Made by a program: the position numbers and the translations under genes. Below the pieces are notes generated by a model that was given only the letters and a program-made list of their open reading frames with translations, did no database searches and was not told where the DNA came from. A stretch of 64,000 nt of DNA from Channallabes apus (lineage: Eukaryota; Chordata; Actinopteri; Siluriformes; Clariidae), in assembly GCA_030522415.1 (NCBI GenBank), contig CM060112.1, positions 13,811,227-13,875,226 of the forward strand, in the 5' to 3' direction. Below, piece by piece: positions 31,701 to 37,600 of this stretch. Position 1 is the first letter of the stretch. Each line of letters begins with the position of its first letter.

Positions 31701-34037
31701 AAATTAGTCCAAAATAAATTTGCTCACGTATGTGCCTTAACAAACTGAAAAATTCAAAACAACATTTTACAACATTCTACATTTCTACTGTTGTGGTGGC
31801 GAAGTCCTCTGCTTTTAATACTTCATTAGCCACTTCTGAACGGAATTTTTCAAATAAAGCAGGCAGAGCAACTCTCGTGAAATGGTGTCGAGATGGCAAA
31901 GCATAAAGCTTGTCCAGAGTATTTATAATTTTTCTGAATCCTTCGTTCTCAACCGTGCTAATAAGGCACATGTCTTTGGCTAAAACGTATGCAACAGCAT
32001 CTGTTATTTTTGTGCCTTTTTGAGCTGGATAGATACGGAGTTGCCGACACAACCGCATAGCAAATCGTGCACCTAATATATTTTTGATCCACGTCCGCTT
32101 CTTCGAATCCAAACTGTTTTCAAACAACAGAATTGCTTCTACCTCGCGATGGTACAGTAGAAGGTGCGCGTGTGCAGATCATGCGCCGGGGTTCGGGCGC
32201 GCTCATATCATGCGCCGCTGGGGTGCGCGCAACCTTCACTAGAAGACTCAAAGACATATACTCCTTTGGATTATGATTAAATTAGCATATTTGTTTTGGC
32301 GTCGGTGCAGATTTAACCGTATTTGGGTCCGGATGCGGACCGGAGTCCGCCTATTGAGTACCCGGAAGGGCGAAAGTGCGGATGCGCGCGCGTCAGAACA
32401 CAGGTCAAAATAACTTCCAAAAAAAGTGAATAATCGGTTTTTCCGATTACACCATTTTTGTGATCGTTGAGACCCGAAATCGGAATCGAAATTCAATTAA
32501 TTGCACAGCCCCATATATATCCCCCCCTCCCCCAAAGTTCAGCTGAGACAGACATGAAGCTTCTGCAGTCCCCTGAGGTAAACTTAAAGTTATAGTGTAT
32601 TTAGTACAAATTTACCACTTCTTCATGGCTATATGGCTGGTTCCCAGTTAGCCTTAAAGCTAATACAGAACACACACACACAATATACATACACAATCCT
32701 GCTACTCAATGCACAATTATTGGCACAGTTATCACACTCCTCAGATTTTAGGTGCTTTTCTGCTACACAGCAGTTGCCCAGGTGTGCCACATATGCTGAC
32801 TGTGTGTTTTTTCTTTCTGAAATTTTCGCAATTAATTTTTTCCTTTTTTATGGTCAATTAATTGAAATGGGCATGAAAATCATAGTCCGCCAATTAGTGA
32901 TGGGATAATCAGTGATCAACTATAATCACTGATCATCCCATCAACAGTTACACTATTTTGAACCTCATGCACTCCTCAGCCTCAATTGACTCCAAATGGC
33001 ATACCAGCAGAAATAGCATTTTTTTAAAAGTTGGAGAACATGACTCAGTGAAACCTGGTGATTTCAGATGTCTGATGACAGCATAAAGCGCACTACAGCG
33101 TACTGTACTGTATAAGGTTCAGGGTAGTCTGAGACATGCCTGTTTGGTCAGTTACTGGTTTGACCATTAAAAGATGGAATGGCAACCAAAACCGAGACCA
33201 AACCCATTTAAGCACACCTTGCTTTATTTGGCAGCATTTCTTCTTTCTTAATTGAAATTATGTCGTTTAATTAATGACAGGAATATGAAGAACTACATTA
33301 CTGAATACAGCAGTACAGCTGTTCGTGTAATTTAAGTAAATAAGCCATTTAAACATAAGCCAGAGCTGAAACTGGCTTATGTTTCACTAAAACACTCGGT
33401 GAATTGTAATGAAATGAAGCAAATCAACTGTGGTTTACACTAATTATTCTTCTTATATACAGTATAAATTAGTAAAAATGTGCTCAGTCTCAATAATACA
33501 AATTGACATCAAATGCTATTAATACTACACATGGCTTCCCACATCCCAAATCCACATTTTACAATCAAGCATTCAGTTTTCCCCCAGATTACACAGCTGC
33601 ACAATTTAAAATTACATAAATCAAATAAGGTAAAATGTCTGATTTACACATGTATGTGAAATCTAGCCATCAATGCTAAGTTGAAAATATATCGGATGTA
33701 TCATTTACATTCATTTAGGCACATTTATCATAGCTGTTGTTTTTCCTCCTTCAGCTTGGAGTCCACCAACCAGGGAACTGTTGCTAGCCGAGCTGGAGGC
33801 GGGTCACTGGCAGCACGCGGCCAAACAGCTGGCAAATAACTTACGCAACGGGCACATGGCAGAACGTGGCGGATAAGCCATTAGAGTATACACAGAACTG
33901 GTACAAAAATCGTGTGCTTTGTGTTGAGAGATCCCTATTTTTATGGTGATGTATTTGTTTTATACCTTCATGTCGTTCATGATGGATTGGAAGAGTCCTC
34001 CCAAAGCGCTGCACTCCTTCTCCATCGCCGCATCCAT
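10313..34037 (-). CDS. mtss1-like: MTSS1/MTSS2-family I-BAR protein, coding exons 1-3 (5' part of gene)
   Basis: Three GT-AG exons join in frame. Exon 1 (33966-34037, 72 bases) encodes [20 protein letters not shown] and ends NDMK. Exon 2 (17755-17816, 62 bases) encodes [20 protein letters not shown]. Exon 3 (10313-10386, 74 bases) encodes [20 protein letters not shown] and TGTRG. Lengths and phases (0, 2, 1) fit without adjustment. This is the N-terminal part of the I-BAR (IMD) helical domain of metastasis suppressor 1 and its paralogues. The family senses or makes negative membrane curvature at PIP2 membranes and binds actin through a C-terminal WH2 motif. The remaining exons lie left of the window. 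Exon 3 differs from the usual family reading (ADIATGTR where ADMATNTR is typical), so this may be a diverged teleost paralogue. Whether it is mtss1, mtss2 or a fish-specific copy cannot be decided here. The introns, about 16.1 and 7.4 kb, are full of transposons. Confidence 0.9.
10387..11950. other. intron 2 of MTSS-family gene, mostly anonymous
   Basis: AT-rich DNA without recognisable coding sequence. A short GC-rich patch at 11430-11480 contains a YY1-type motif. Confidence 0.4.
11464..11474 (+). promoter_or_regulatory. YY1-type motif AAGATGGCGGC
   Basis: A perfect match to the extended YY1 motif often found just downstream of transcription starts. A second perfect copy lies at 12429-12439 on the same strand. 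Function is inferred. Confidence 0.35.
11955..12054 (-). mobile_element. hAT-type terminus fragment
   Basis: The end reads AGTAGGGCTGGGCGATATGG on the minus strand, followed by TATCGATA-rich sequence typical of hAT nonautonomous termini in fish. No matching opposite end was found. Confidence 0.5.
12301..12318 (+). promoter_or_regulatory. CTCF-like motif
   Basis: CCACTAGATGGCGCT matches the vertebrate CTCF core closely. It is motif evidence only. Confidence 0.4.
13020..13052 (+). repeat. GA/GT-rich simple repeat
   Basis: GAGGAGGAGGAGG followed by a short GT run. Confidence 0.7.
13192..13306 (+). repeat. tandem repeat, 23-bp unit, five copies
   Basis: Four identical units of 23 bases beginning CACTGGTTAACACTAACACT, then a fifth diverged unit starting at 13284. 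There are no spacers, so it is not a CRISPR-like array. Confidence 0.92.
13880..15315. other. intron 2, anonymous with simple repeats
   Basis: Contains (AAT)n near 14000, (GT)n at 14217-14244 and a poly(A)/(TA)n tract at 14727-14772. Nothing gene-like was seen. Confidence 0.45.
15319..15796 (+). repeat. first copy of a direct segmental duplication
   Basis: Begins with a CTCTCTCGC/CA-repeat block and continues through ATGCCCCATCAGATCTTT and ATATAACGAAAACAAACC. The same blocks occur in the same order at 15969-16405, with about 10-20% divergence and small gaps by eye. Confidence 0.88.
15797..15945 (-). mobile_element. SINE with tRNA-Ile(UAU)-like head
   Basis: Read on the minus strand, GGCTCCCGTGGCGCAATCGG opens a tRNA-like head with an A box (TGGCGCAATCGGTTAGCGCG) and a B box (AGTTCGAGTCTC). 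An anticodon-position TTATAA is followed by about 20 extra bases where the tRNA-Ile(UAU) intron lies. Bases around the variable and T-stem region are missing, and the 3' acceptor arm no longer pairs well, so it is not a working tRNA. A tail CTGTGTATGTGACAAATC plus TTTGAATTTG repeats marks it as a retroposon. It lies at the end of the first duplicate copy. Confidence 0.72.
15969..16405 (+). repeat. second copy of the direct segmental duplication
   Basis: Colinear with 15319-15796. It carries its own CA repeat and an added poly(A) run near 16053, and lacks the SINE. Confidence 0.88.
16410..17235. other. intron 2, anonymous
   Basis: No gene seen. A segment at 16946-16975 reads GACGTGGCTCCCACTGTA and is the inverse of TACAGTGGGAGCCAC at about 12134, possibly leftovers of one DNA element family. 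A poly(A)-rich tract lies at 17060-17095. Confidence 0.35.
17241..17640 (+). mobile_element. degenerate Tc1-like fragment
   Basis: The TIR-like start ACACTATATGGACAAAGGTA is followed by coding remnants around the second catalytic Asp (TTCCAACATGACGGCGCCCA) and [13 protein letters not shown] sequence, with several stops. Most of the 5' half is missing. Confidence 0.55.
17830..18790. other. intron 1, anonymous
   Basis: AT-rich, no gene recognised. It contains the palindromic CTCF-like site at 18494-18517. Confidence 0.4.
18494..18517. promoter_or_regulatory. perfect palindrome enclosing a CTCF-like motif
   Basis: ACACTAGGTG and its exact inverse CACCTAGTGT are separated by GCAG. The plus strand reads CACTAGGTGGCAG, close to the CTCF core. 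Confidence 0.45.
18798..18862. repeat. (TA)n microsatellite
   Basis: Over 30 uninterrupted TA units. It borders the long-TIR element. Confidence 0.97.
18884..19703. mobile_element. nonautonomous DNA element with long inverted repeats
   Basis: The ends begin TATGGAGGCAGATCGGTCTC and its inverse. Each arm continues inward for about 200 bases through TTCACACAAAAGACATGTTC and the ATATACAATTCACATATG block. GAGAAG directly flanks both ends (18878-18883 and 19704-19709), suggesting a 6-bp target duplication. The left arm is expanded by a poly(A) run (18955-18982) and a TA microsatellite. The middle (19200-19480) has no transposase. The superfamily is not assignable from this copy. Confidence 0.75.
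18985..19050. repeat. (TA)n microsatellite inside an element arm
   Basis: About 30 TA units following an A run. It is absent from the opposite arm, so it expanded after insertion. Confidence 0.95.
19727..19786. repeat. (CA)n microsatellite
   Basis: Nearly 30 CA units. Confidence 0.97.
19790..20507 (+). mobile_element. CAGTGGAACC-family DNA element, right part
   Basis: It shares the modules TTTACAGCAGTGATTCCGTT, TTGATTTATGAC and TTGGATTTAAGTGCAGGATC with the copies at 2.4-9.1, 22 and 39.8 kb. It ends with GCTCGTAATCCAAGGTTCCA, then CTG and TA. No coding sequence is present. Confidence 0.65.
19985..20575 (+). repeat. duplicated block, copy 1 (extends past the element end)
   Basis: The block recurs at 21972-22577, and identity continues beyond the element terminus for about 65 bases (GTGGAACAGAACGCAGCCTC). 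The two copies are therefore not independent insertions of the element. Confidence 0.7.
20600..21090 (+). mobile_element. hAT-type nonautonomous fragment
   Basis: The internal sequence ATTTTGCCAGACAAGGAAAA is shared, inverted, with 26865-27060. The right end CAAAACGATACCCAACTCTA matches the terminus at about 26835-26858. Confidence 0.55.
21095..21965. other. intron 1, nothing recognised
   Basis: AT-rich DNA with a poly(A) run at about 21253-21267. No coding or transposon signature was identified. Confidence 0.4.
21972..22577 (+). repeat. duplicated block, copy 2, with CAGTGGAACC-family right end
   Basis: It starts abruptly at GTGGGTAATGCAGTCCGG after a poly(A) run. It contains an AT-rich expansion at 22115-22204, the element terminus at 22513 and the same downstream flank as copy 1. 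Confidence 0.75.
22580..23121. other. intron 1, nothing recognised
   Basis: No supported feature. Confidence 0.4.
23122..23216 (+). mobile_element. L2-type LINE 3' tail
   Basis: AAACTTAAATAATTCTTTTG through GCGCTATACAAATAAAATTG and the GAATTGAA tail match the 3' end of the L2 at 43 kb. Confidence 0.85.
23220..23675. other. intron 1, nothing recognised
   Basis: AT-rich, no supported feature. Confidence 0.4.
23680..24525 (-). mobile_element. old Tc1-like element, decayed transposase
   Basis: The right end AACAGGTGTACCTAATGAAG is the known terminal block of a fish Tc1-like family (family recall). Coding remnants run in order on the minus strand, from the N-terminal HTH region (around 24250-24400) to the C terminus near 23690 (GTGGCATAGATTCAGCC). 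Internal deletions and many stops remove any reading frame, so this is an ancient insertion. Confidence 0.68.
25137..25985. mobile_element. hAT nonautonomous element with 8-bp target duplication
   Basis: TAGGGCTGTAACGA at the left and TTAGTTGTTGCAGCCCTA at the right are inverted termini, each next to TCGATTAATCGA-type sequence. ATTAATAG directly flanks both sides (25129-25136, 25986-25993), the 8-bp duplication expected of hAT. No transposase is encoded. Confidence 0.88.
26146..26290 (+). pseudogene. hAT transposase BED zinc-finger fragment
   Basis: The translation contains [20 protein letters not shown] and [13 protein letters not shown], a BED-finger pattern with W-x-F, paired Cys and the NLxxH end. 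One of the expected Cys/His positions is altered and the frame then stops. Only the DNA-binding exon is left. Confidence 0.65.
26865..27330 (-). mobile_element. hAT-type nonautonomous fragment, inverted copy
   Basis: The sequence on the minus strand repeats 20600-20880, including GGTATTTTGCCAGA and CAGCAATTCATTTGCAC (inverse). Confidence 0.55.
27340..27620 (+). mobile_element. possible Tc1-like transposase remnant
   Basis: The decayed translation shows [10 protein letters not shown] and [16 protein letters not shown]. The latter resembles the region around the second catalytic Asp of Tc1-like transposases. Stops interrupt it and no TIRs were found. Confidence 0.35.
27625..29070. other. intron 1, anonymous with simple repeats
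   Basis: Contains a run of 13 G at about 28098 and (AAAT)n at 28196-28224. The small frames at 28359-28913 show no domain and are judged non-coding. Confidence 0.4.
29098..29252 (-). pseudogene. hAT/ZBED-type BED-finger fragment
   Basis: The minus frame reads [20 protein letters not shown] and then a finger-like segment ([20 protein letters not shown]). The second half of the finger is lost to a stop. It resembles the N terminus of ZBED1-like hAT transposases. Confidence 0.55.
29278..29741. mobile_element. fold-back element with inverted arms
   Basis: The left arm AAGCCAAACATATC...GGCACCCGATTGA and the right arm TCAATCGGGTGCCACGG...GTTTGGCTT are inverse over about 45 bases at the tips, with weaker pairing of CGCGCAGCG-rich inner parts. 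It is GC-rich for this region, with no coding capacity. No clear target duplication was found. Confidence 0.65.
29745..30690. other. intron 1, anonymous
   Basis: The frame at 29887-30225 has no recognisable domain. A block AGTCCGCCAATTAGTGA at about 30510 recurs at about 32884. Confidence 0.35.
30700..31126. mobile_element. hAT-type nonautonomous element
   Basis: Both ends carry GCGATAACGATA-type sequence in opposite orientation. The right end closes with TATTGTGCAGCCCTA, a hAT-like terminus. The target duplication is not clear. Confidence 0.5.
31490..32514 (-). mobile_element. hAT element remnant
   Basis: The right end AATTAATTGCACAGCCCC and the left AATTGCTCGATTATGG are typical paired hAT ends of the GGGCTGTGCAATTAAT class. 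It encloses a ZBED1-like transposase fragment. Confidence 0.6.
31777..32160 (-). pseudogene. hAT (ZBED1-like) transposase fragment
   Basis: The minus frame contains [20 protein letters not shown], then [20 protein letters not shown], the conserved region before the catalytic core of ZBED1-like hAT transposases. This region helps position the RNase-H-like domain. The frame ends at [10 protein letters not shown], and the catalytic and dimerisation parts are absent. Confidence 0.75.
32899..32942. repeat. short hairpin-forming inverted repeat
   Basis: GATGGGATAATCAGTGAT and ATCACTGATCATCCCATC flank an 8-base loop, with 17 of 18 positions paired. Confidence 0.9.
32945..33750. other. intron 1, nothing recognised
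   Basis: AT-rich, no supported feature. Confidence 0.4.
33755..33876 (+). CDS. possible terminal exon opposite the MTSS-family exon 1
   Basis: TTTTTCCTCCTTCAG is a strong acceptor. It is followed by 39 open codons ([20 protein letters not shown], ending MAERGG) and TAA. The composition looks coding, but I recognise no family and no nearby poly(A) signal. It lies 90 bases from the donor of exon 1 on the other strand, in GC-rich promoter-proximal DNA, so chance openness is plausible. Confidence 0.2.
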
Positions 34038-34860
34038 TTTTTTTCACGAGCGGAAAAAAAAAATCTCCCCAAAACGCGTTGCCTTCGTGTGAGGAAAAGT
34101 TTGCAAATTAAAGAGAATTTTAAAAGCTATTATAGATATCGCTAGCTTGTTGCCCCGGGGAACCGTAAATATAATAAATGGACGGAATAATGTGGCAAAC
34201 TGCGTAACGTATATATCGGATAGCACAGTTAGCACTGGCTTGCTAGCCGGCTAACTAGCTACCTTGACGAAATGCAAACCGCTGTAAATTCATCGCGTTG
34301 GCTGGTACAAAAAAAAGTCTACAGCCGCGTCTATAGTACACAGAGTAGTCCACAATCAGTGAAAGAAGTCGCCTAAAGGAAACTCTGGTAAAGCTCTAAG
34401 GACGCGGGGAACTGCCAGGCTAGTTCCTAACTTAACGCCAAAAAAGGAGAGCTATCGGATCAATAATGGCGTTATCCAATGCATTTTAGATTCATCCTGT
34501 GACGTTTATCCTGTGGCGTGATTGCTGATCTGATTCAGATTCCTGTTTAAGCGAATAAACTCGTGGTGTATTTATATAGGAGCACTGACAAAATTATTTC
34601 CACTCCGTTCCACGCATTCTGCACCTCTTCTCTACGTGCGTGTAAGAAGTTCCTGGGTTGTATTCCAAACGCCTCCCAAATCCCTAAATAGGAGTACTAA
34701 GGAAGGACCGCAGTGGTTTGTAACACACTCTAAAGTGCAATGGAGAACATTTGTGATTCAGCCGTAGTTTAAGATCCAAGTTTGGGGCGTGGACATGATC
34801 TATCGACTCGCTTGGAATTTTTCCGTGGAGAAATGTTAGTTATTTAAATGTTAAACTAAA
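34038..34860 (-). promoter_or_regulatory. putative promoter and 5' UTR of the MTSS-family gene
   Basis: This lies directly upstream of the ATG and is locally enriched in CpG (AACGCGTTGCC, CATCGCGTTGG, ACAGCCGCGTC) compared with the surrounding introns. The start codon context is AAAATGG. No TATA box at a convincing position was seen. The exact transcription start is unknown. Confidence 0.4.
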
Positions 34861-34861
34861 T

Positions 34862-35606
34862 AAAGATAATTACTATCTGGCCAGGTAGAAAAGTAATCAC
34901 ACTGGTGACGGAAAGGGCCGTGAAATAGAATATACAGGTGGCATTTGTGGCACAACTCGTCACACAGAAAAGCAAAATCTTGAACTTCGTCTCTTTAGAG
35001 AAAAACAATCCGTAGATTACTGCATTAAACGCCGGACGCGTGTCAGAAACATACATTTCTAAGCACCGAATGAAGCCACTGAGTTTTGCTTCCCAACTTT
35101 GTATTCGGGGAAAAAAATCGAAATCCATTTTAAAAAGCCTTCCCCAAAACAAAATAACCAATGAGAAGGAGAGCTGTGAACATGCCGCGCTGTTTGCCGG
35201 AGGCTTTGATTCTGTCTGTCCCGAGCAAGACACAGACAGCTATGGAATGTGAAACAATCAAAAAGCAGTTGAATCTGTGCTCGAAGGAGATGAAAAGCCA
35301 TCTGTATCACATTCCGCCCTTTAATGCGTTTTTTAAAGTGTGATATCATCTTGTTAAAAAATAAGGGAACATTACCAGGGTTTGGTACTTGCACTAAGGG
35401 TGTAAGTGCACTAAGATTTTTTTTTAACTTACCTGAGTACTCAGTCTGCTCAGCTACTGTGTGACATCCCACTAAATATTGGACATCGGATAGACGTGCA
35501 GGTCATGTCTATATTGGGTCTCGTCCATGAACAATTCTGGACATCTATTCGACGTCCAAACTAGGTCCACTATTTTGACGTTCAACATTAAAATAATAAC
35601 ATAAAA

Positions 35607-35640
<34 letters not shown>
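34862..35640. other. intergenic, anonymous
   Basis: Overlapping frames on both strands (34856-35472) have no recognisable domain. A short CA/TA repeat at 35610-35646 abuts the next transposon. Confidence 0.35.
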
Positions 35641-35643
<3 letters not shown>

Positions 35644-35645
<2 letters not shown>

Positions 35646-36471
35646 CTCAGCAAAAAAAGAAACGCCCCTTTTTCAGGACTGTGTATTTCAACAATAATGT
35701 TGTAAAAATCCAAATAACTTTACAGATCTTCATTGTAAAGGGTTTAAGCAATGTTTTCCATGCATGTTCAATTAACCATAATCAATTAATTAACATGCAC
35801 CTGTCGGATGGTCGTTAAGACATTAACAGCTTACAGAAAGTAGGCATTTAAGGTCACAGTTCTAAAAACGCAGGACACTAAAGAGACTTGTCTACCGACT
35901 GTGAAAAACACCCAAAGAAAGATGCCCAGGGTCGCTGCTCATCTGCGTGAACGTGCATTAGGCATGCTGCAGGGAGGCATGAGGACTGCTGATGTGGCTA
36001 GGGCAATAAATCGCCGTGTCCGCACCGTGAGATGCCTAAGACGGCGCTACAGGGAGACAGGAAGGACAGCTGATCATCCTCGCAGTGGAAGACCACGTGT
36101 AACAACACCTGCACAGGATGGGTACATCCGAATATCACACCTGCGTGACAGGTACAGGATGGCCACAACAACTGCCCGAGTCACACCAGGAACACACAAT
36201 CCCTCCAGCTCACAGCAAGAACTGACAAATCTGGTCCAGTCCATGAGGAGGAGATGCACTGCAGTACTTCAAGCAGCTGGTGGCCACACCAGATACTGAC
36301 TGGTACTGACTGATTTTGAGCCTCCCTTCATTCAGGGACACATTGGGAAACATTTTTACTTTATGTCTTATGGTGTTGACTCTTTTACTGTTCATACAAA
36401 TATTTACACATTAAGTTTACTGAAAGTAAAAACAGTTGAAAGTCAGAGGACGTTTCTTTTTTTGCTGAGTA
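35644..36471 (+). mobile_element. internally deleted Tc1-like element, copy 1
   Basis: The ends TACTCAGCAAAAAAAGAAAC and TTTCTTTTTTTGCTGAGTA are inverse and bounded by TA. Inside is a single short frame that fuses both ends of a transposase. The second copy at 61821-62648 has the same structure in the opposite orientation. Confidence 0.9.
35922..36299 (+). CDS. catalytic-less Tc1-like transposase derivative, 125 aa
   Basis: The ATG at 35922 gives MPRVAAHLRERALGMLQGGM. Residues about 8-45 form the first helix-turn-helix, a GRPR linker lies at 56-59, and a second HTH follows to about residue 85. At about residues 94-98 the sequence jumps from TPGTHNPS straight to QQELTNLVQSMRRRCTAVLQ and the C-terminal GGHTRY. 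The region that in full relatives (about 340 aa, from family knowledge) carries the DDE catalytic residues is missing. What remains should bind the TIRs but cannot cut. The frame is fully open. Such a protein could act as a trans repressor; that is inference. Confidence 0.78.
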   Translation: MPRVAAHLRERALGMLQGGMRTADVARAINRRVRTVRCLRRRYRETGRTADHPRSGRPRVTTPAQDGYIRISHLRDRYRMATTTARVTPGTHNPSSSQQELTNLVQSMRRRCTAVLQAAGGHTRY

Positions 36472-36485
36472 TATATATAACGGTA

Positions 36486-36580
36486 TTATCGAAATAAAGT
36501 GTTATTGCGGTACGACAATTAGGGATGTAACGGTATTGTAATTACCGTCTTACCGCAATAGCACTTTATTTCAGTAATAC
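36486..36580. repeat. imperfect inverted repeat
   Basis: GAAATAAAGTGTTATTGCGG and CCGCAATAGCACTTTATTTC pair with one mismatch around a short loop that includes TAGGGATGTAACGGTA, a hAT-like end. Confidence 0.8.
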
Positions 36581-36689
36581 AGTGGTCGCATGATGATAAA
36601 ATGATAGGTATTTTGAGAAAAGTTTGCTCAGGCGAATGGCGCGAACGGGAGGTAGCGCGAACTACAATTCCTATCAGCCCAGGCGCCAC

Positions 36690-36803
36690 GAGATGGATTA
36701 ATCATTACGGAACCATCGTCCTTTCGGTCTGTTGTCGCTACAGATCCAGTAATGCGCACATCCGATTTAAAACCCGCTTATTCCGTAATGATTAATCCAT
36801 CTC
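36690..36803. repeat. perfect 23-bp inverted repeat with 68-base loop
   Basis: GATGGATTAATCATTACGGA and its exact inverse TCCGTAATGATTAATCCATC, extended to 23 paired bases. These are possibly TIRs of a tiny element, with no clear flanking duplication. Confidence 0.85.
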
Positions 36804-36998
36804 TTTTCCTTCGCTGCTGATAATCTCTGAAAAGAAACAGGAAAGGATTAATAAGTCTGAATACTGTAAGTGAGTGAATGAGTTGAGTGTCTCAAATACT
36901 CATTCAGCACATGGGCCAGCTGCAGTAAGTAGGCTGCTATTTTTATTTTTTCTGAGTTTTCAAGAATACTAAATTGAAACTTTTTTTTTACATGGTTT

Positions 36999-37405
36999 AA
37001 TAATTTGTTGGCGGCGCGGTGGTGTAGTGGTTAGCACTGTCGCCTTGCACCTCCAGGGTCTGGGTTCGATTCCCCGGCCAGGCTCGATTCCCGTCTCTGT
37101 GTGCATGGAGTTTGCATGTTCTCCCCGTGCTTGGTGGGTTTCCTCCGGGTACTCCGGTTTCCTCCCACAGTCCAAAGATATGCAGGTTAGGCTAATTGGC
37201 GTTCCTAAATTGCCCGTAGTGTGTGATTGGGTGTGTGAGTGTGTGTATGTGTGTGTGCCCTGCGATGGATTGGCACCCTGTCCAGGGTGTACCCCGCCTT
37301 GTGCCCGAAGTCTCCTGGGATAGGCTCCAGGTCCCCCGCGACCCTGAACACAGGATTAAGCGGTATAGAAGATGAATGAATGAATAAATGAATAATAATT
37401 TGTTG
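36999..37405 (+). mobile_element. tRNA-derived SINE, full length, with 12-bp target duplication
   Basis: The SINE body spans 37011-37393. Its head has an A box (TGGTGTAGTGGTTAGCAC) and B box (GGTTCGATTCC) of the polymerase III type. A conserved core follows (TTTGCATGTTCTCCCCGTG, TTTCCTCCCACAGTCCAAAG), with a tail ending in (ATGA)n. AATAATTTGTTG flanks both sides. Core and tail resemble the V-SINE group by recall. The other copies are on the minus strand at 54.9 and 63.4 kb. Confidence 0.88.
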
Positions 37406-37409
37406 TTAT

Positions 37410-37600
37410 TAAAATTGAAAAATTGAAGCTTATGTTGGAGTTTGCAATGTTTTTATGTTGATGTGTATTCACCCTGTTAGGGAAAGGTGTTTGGTTTAAT
37501 GGCTTCGGCCAAGTTTGGGTGTGTTGTATATGTGTGTGTGACCTGTTGAATGTTTTCCGGTTCATGCTAAGGGTGATTGGGTCTGGTTCTTGAGTGAATG
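37410..37600. other. short intergenic spacer
   Basis: No supported feature. Confidence 0.35.

Noticed and set aside
34856..35472. overlapping 125- and 137-codon minus-strand frames
   Set aside because: There are no recognisable motifs, splice context or coding composition, and the two frames overlap each other.
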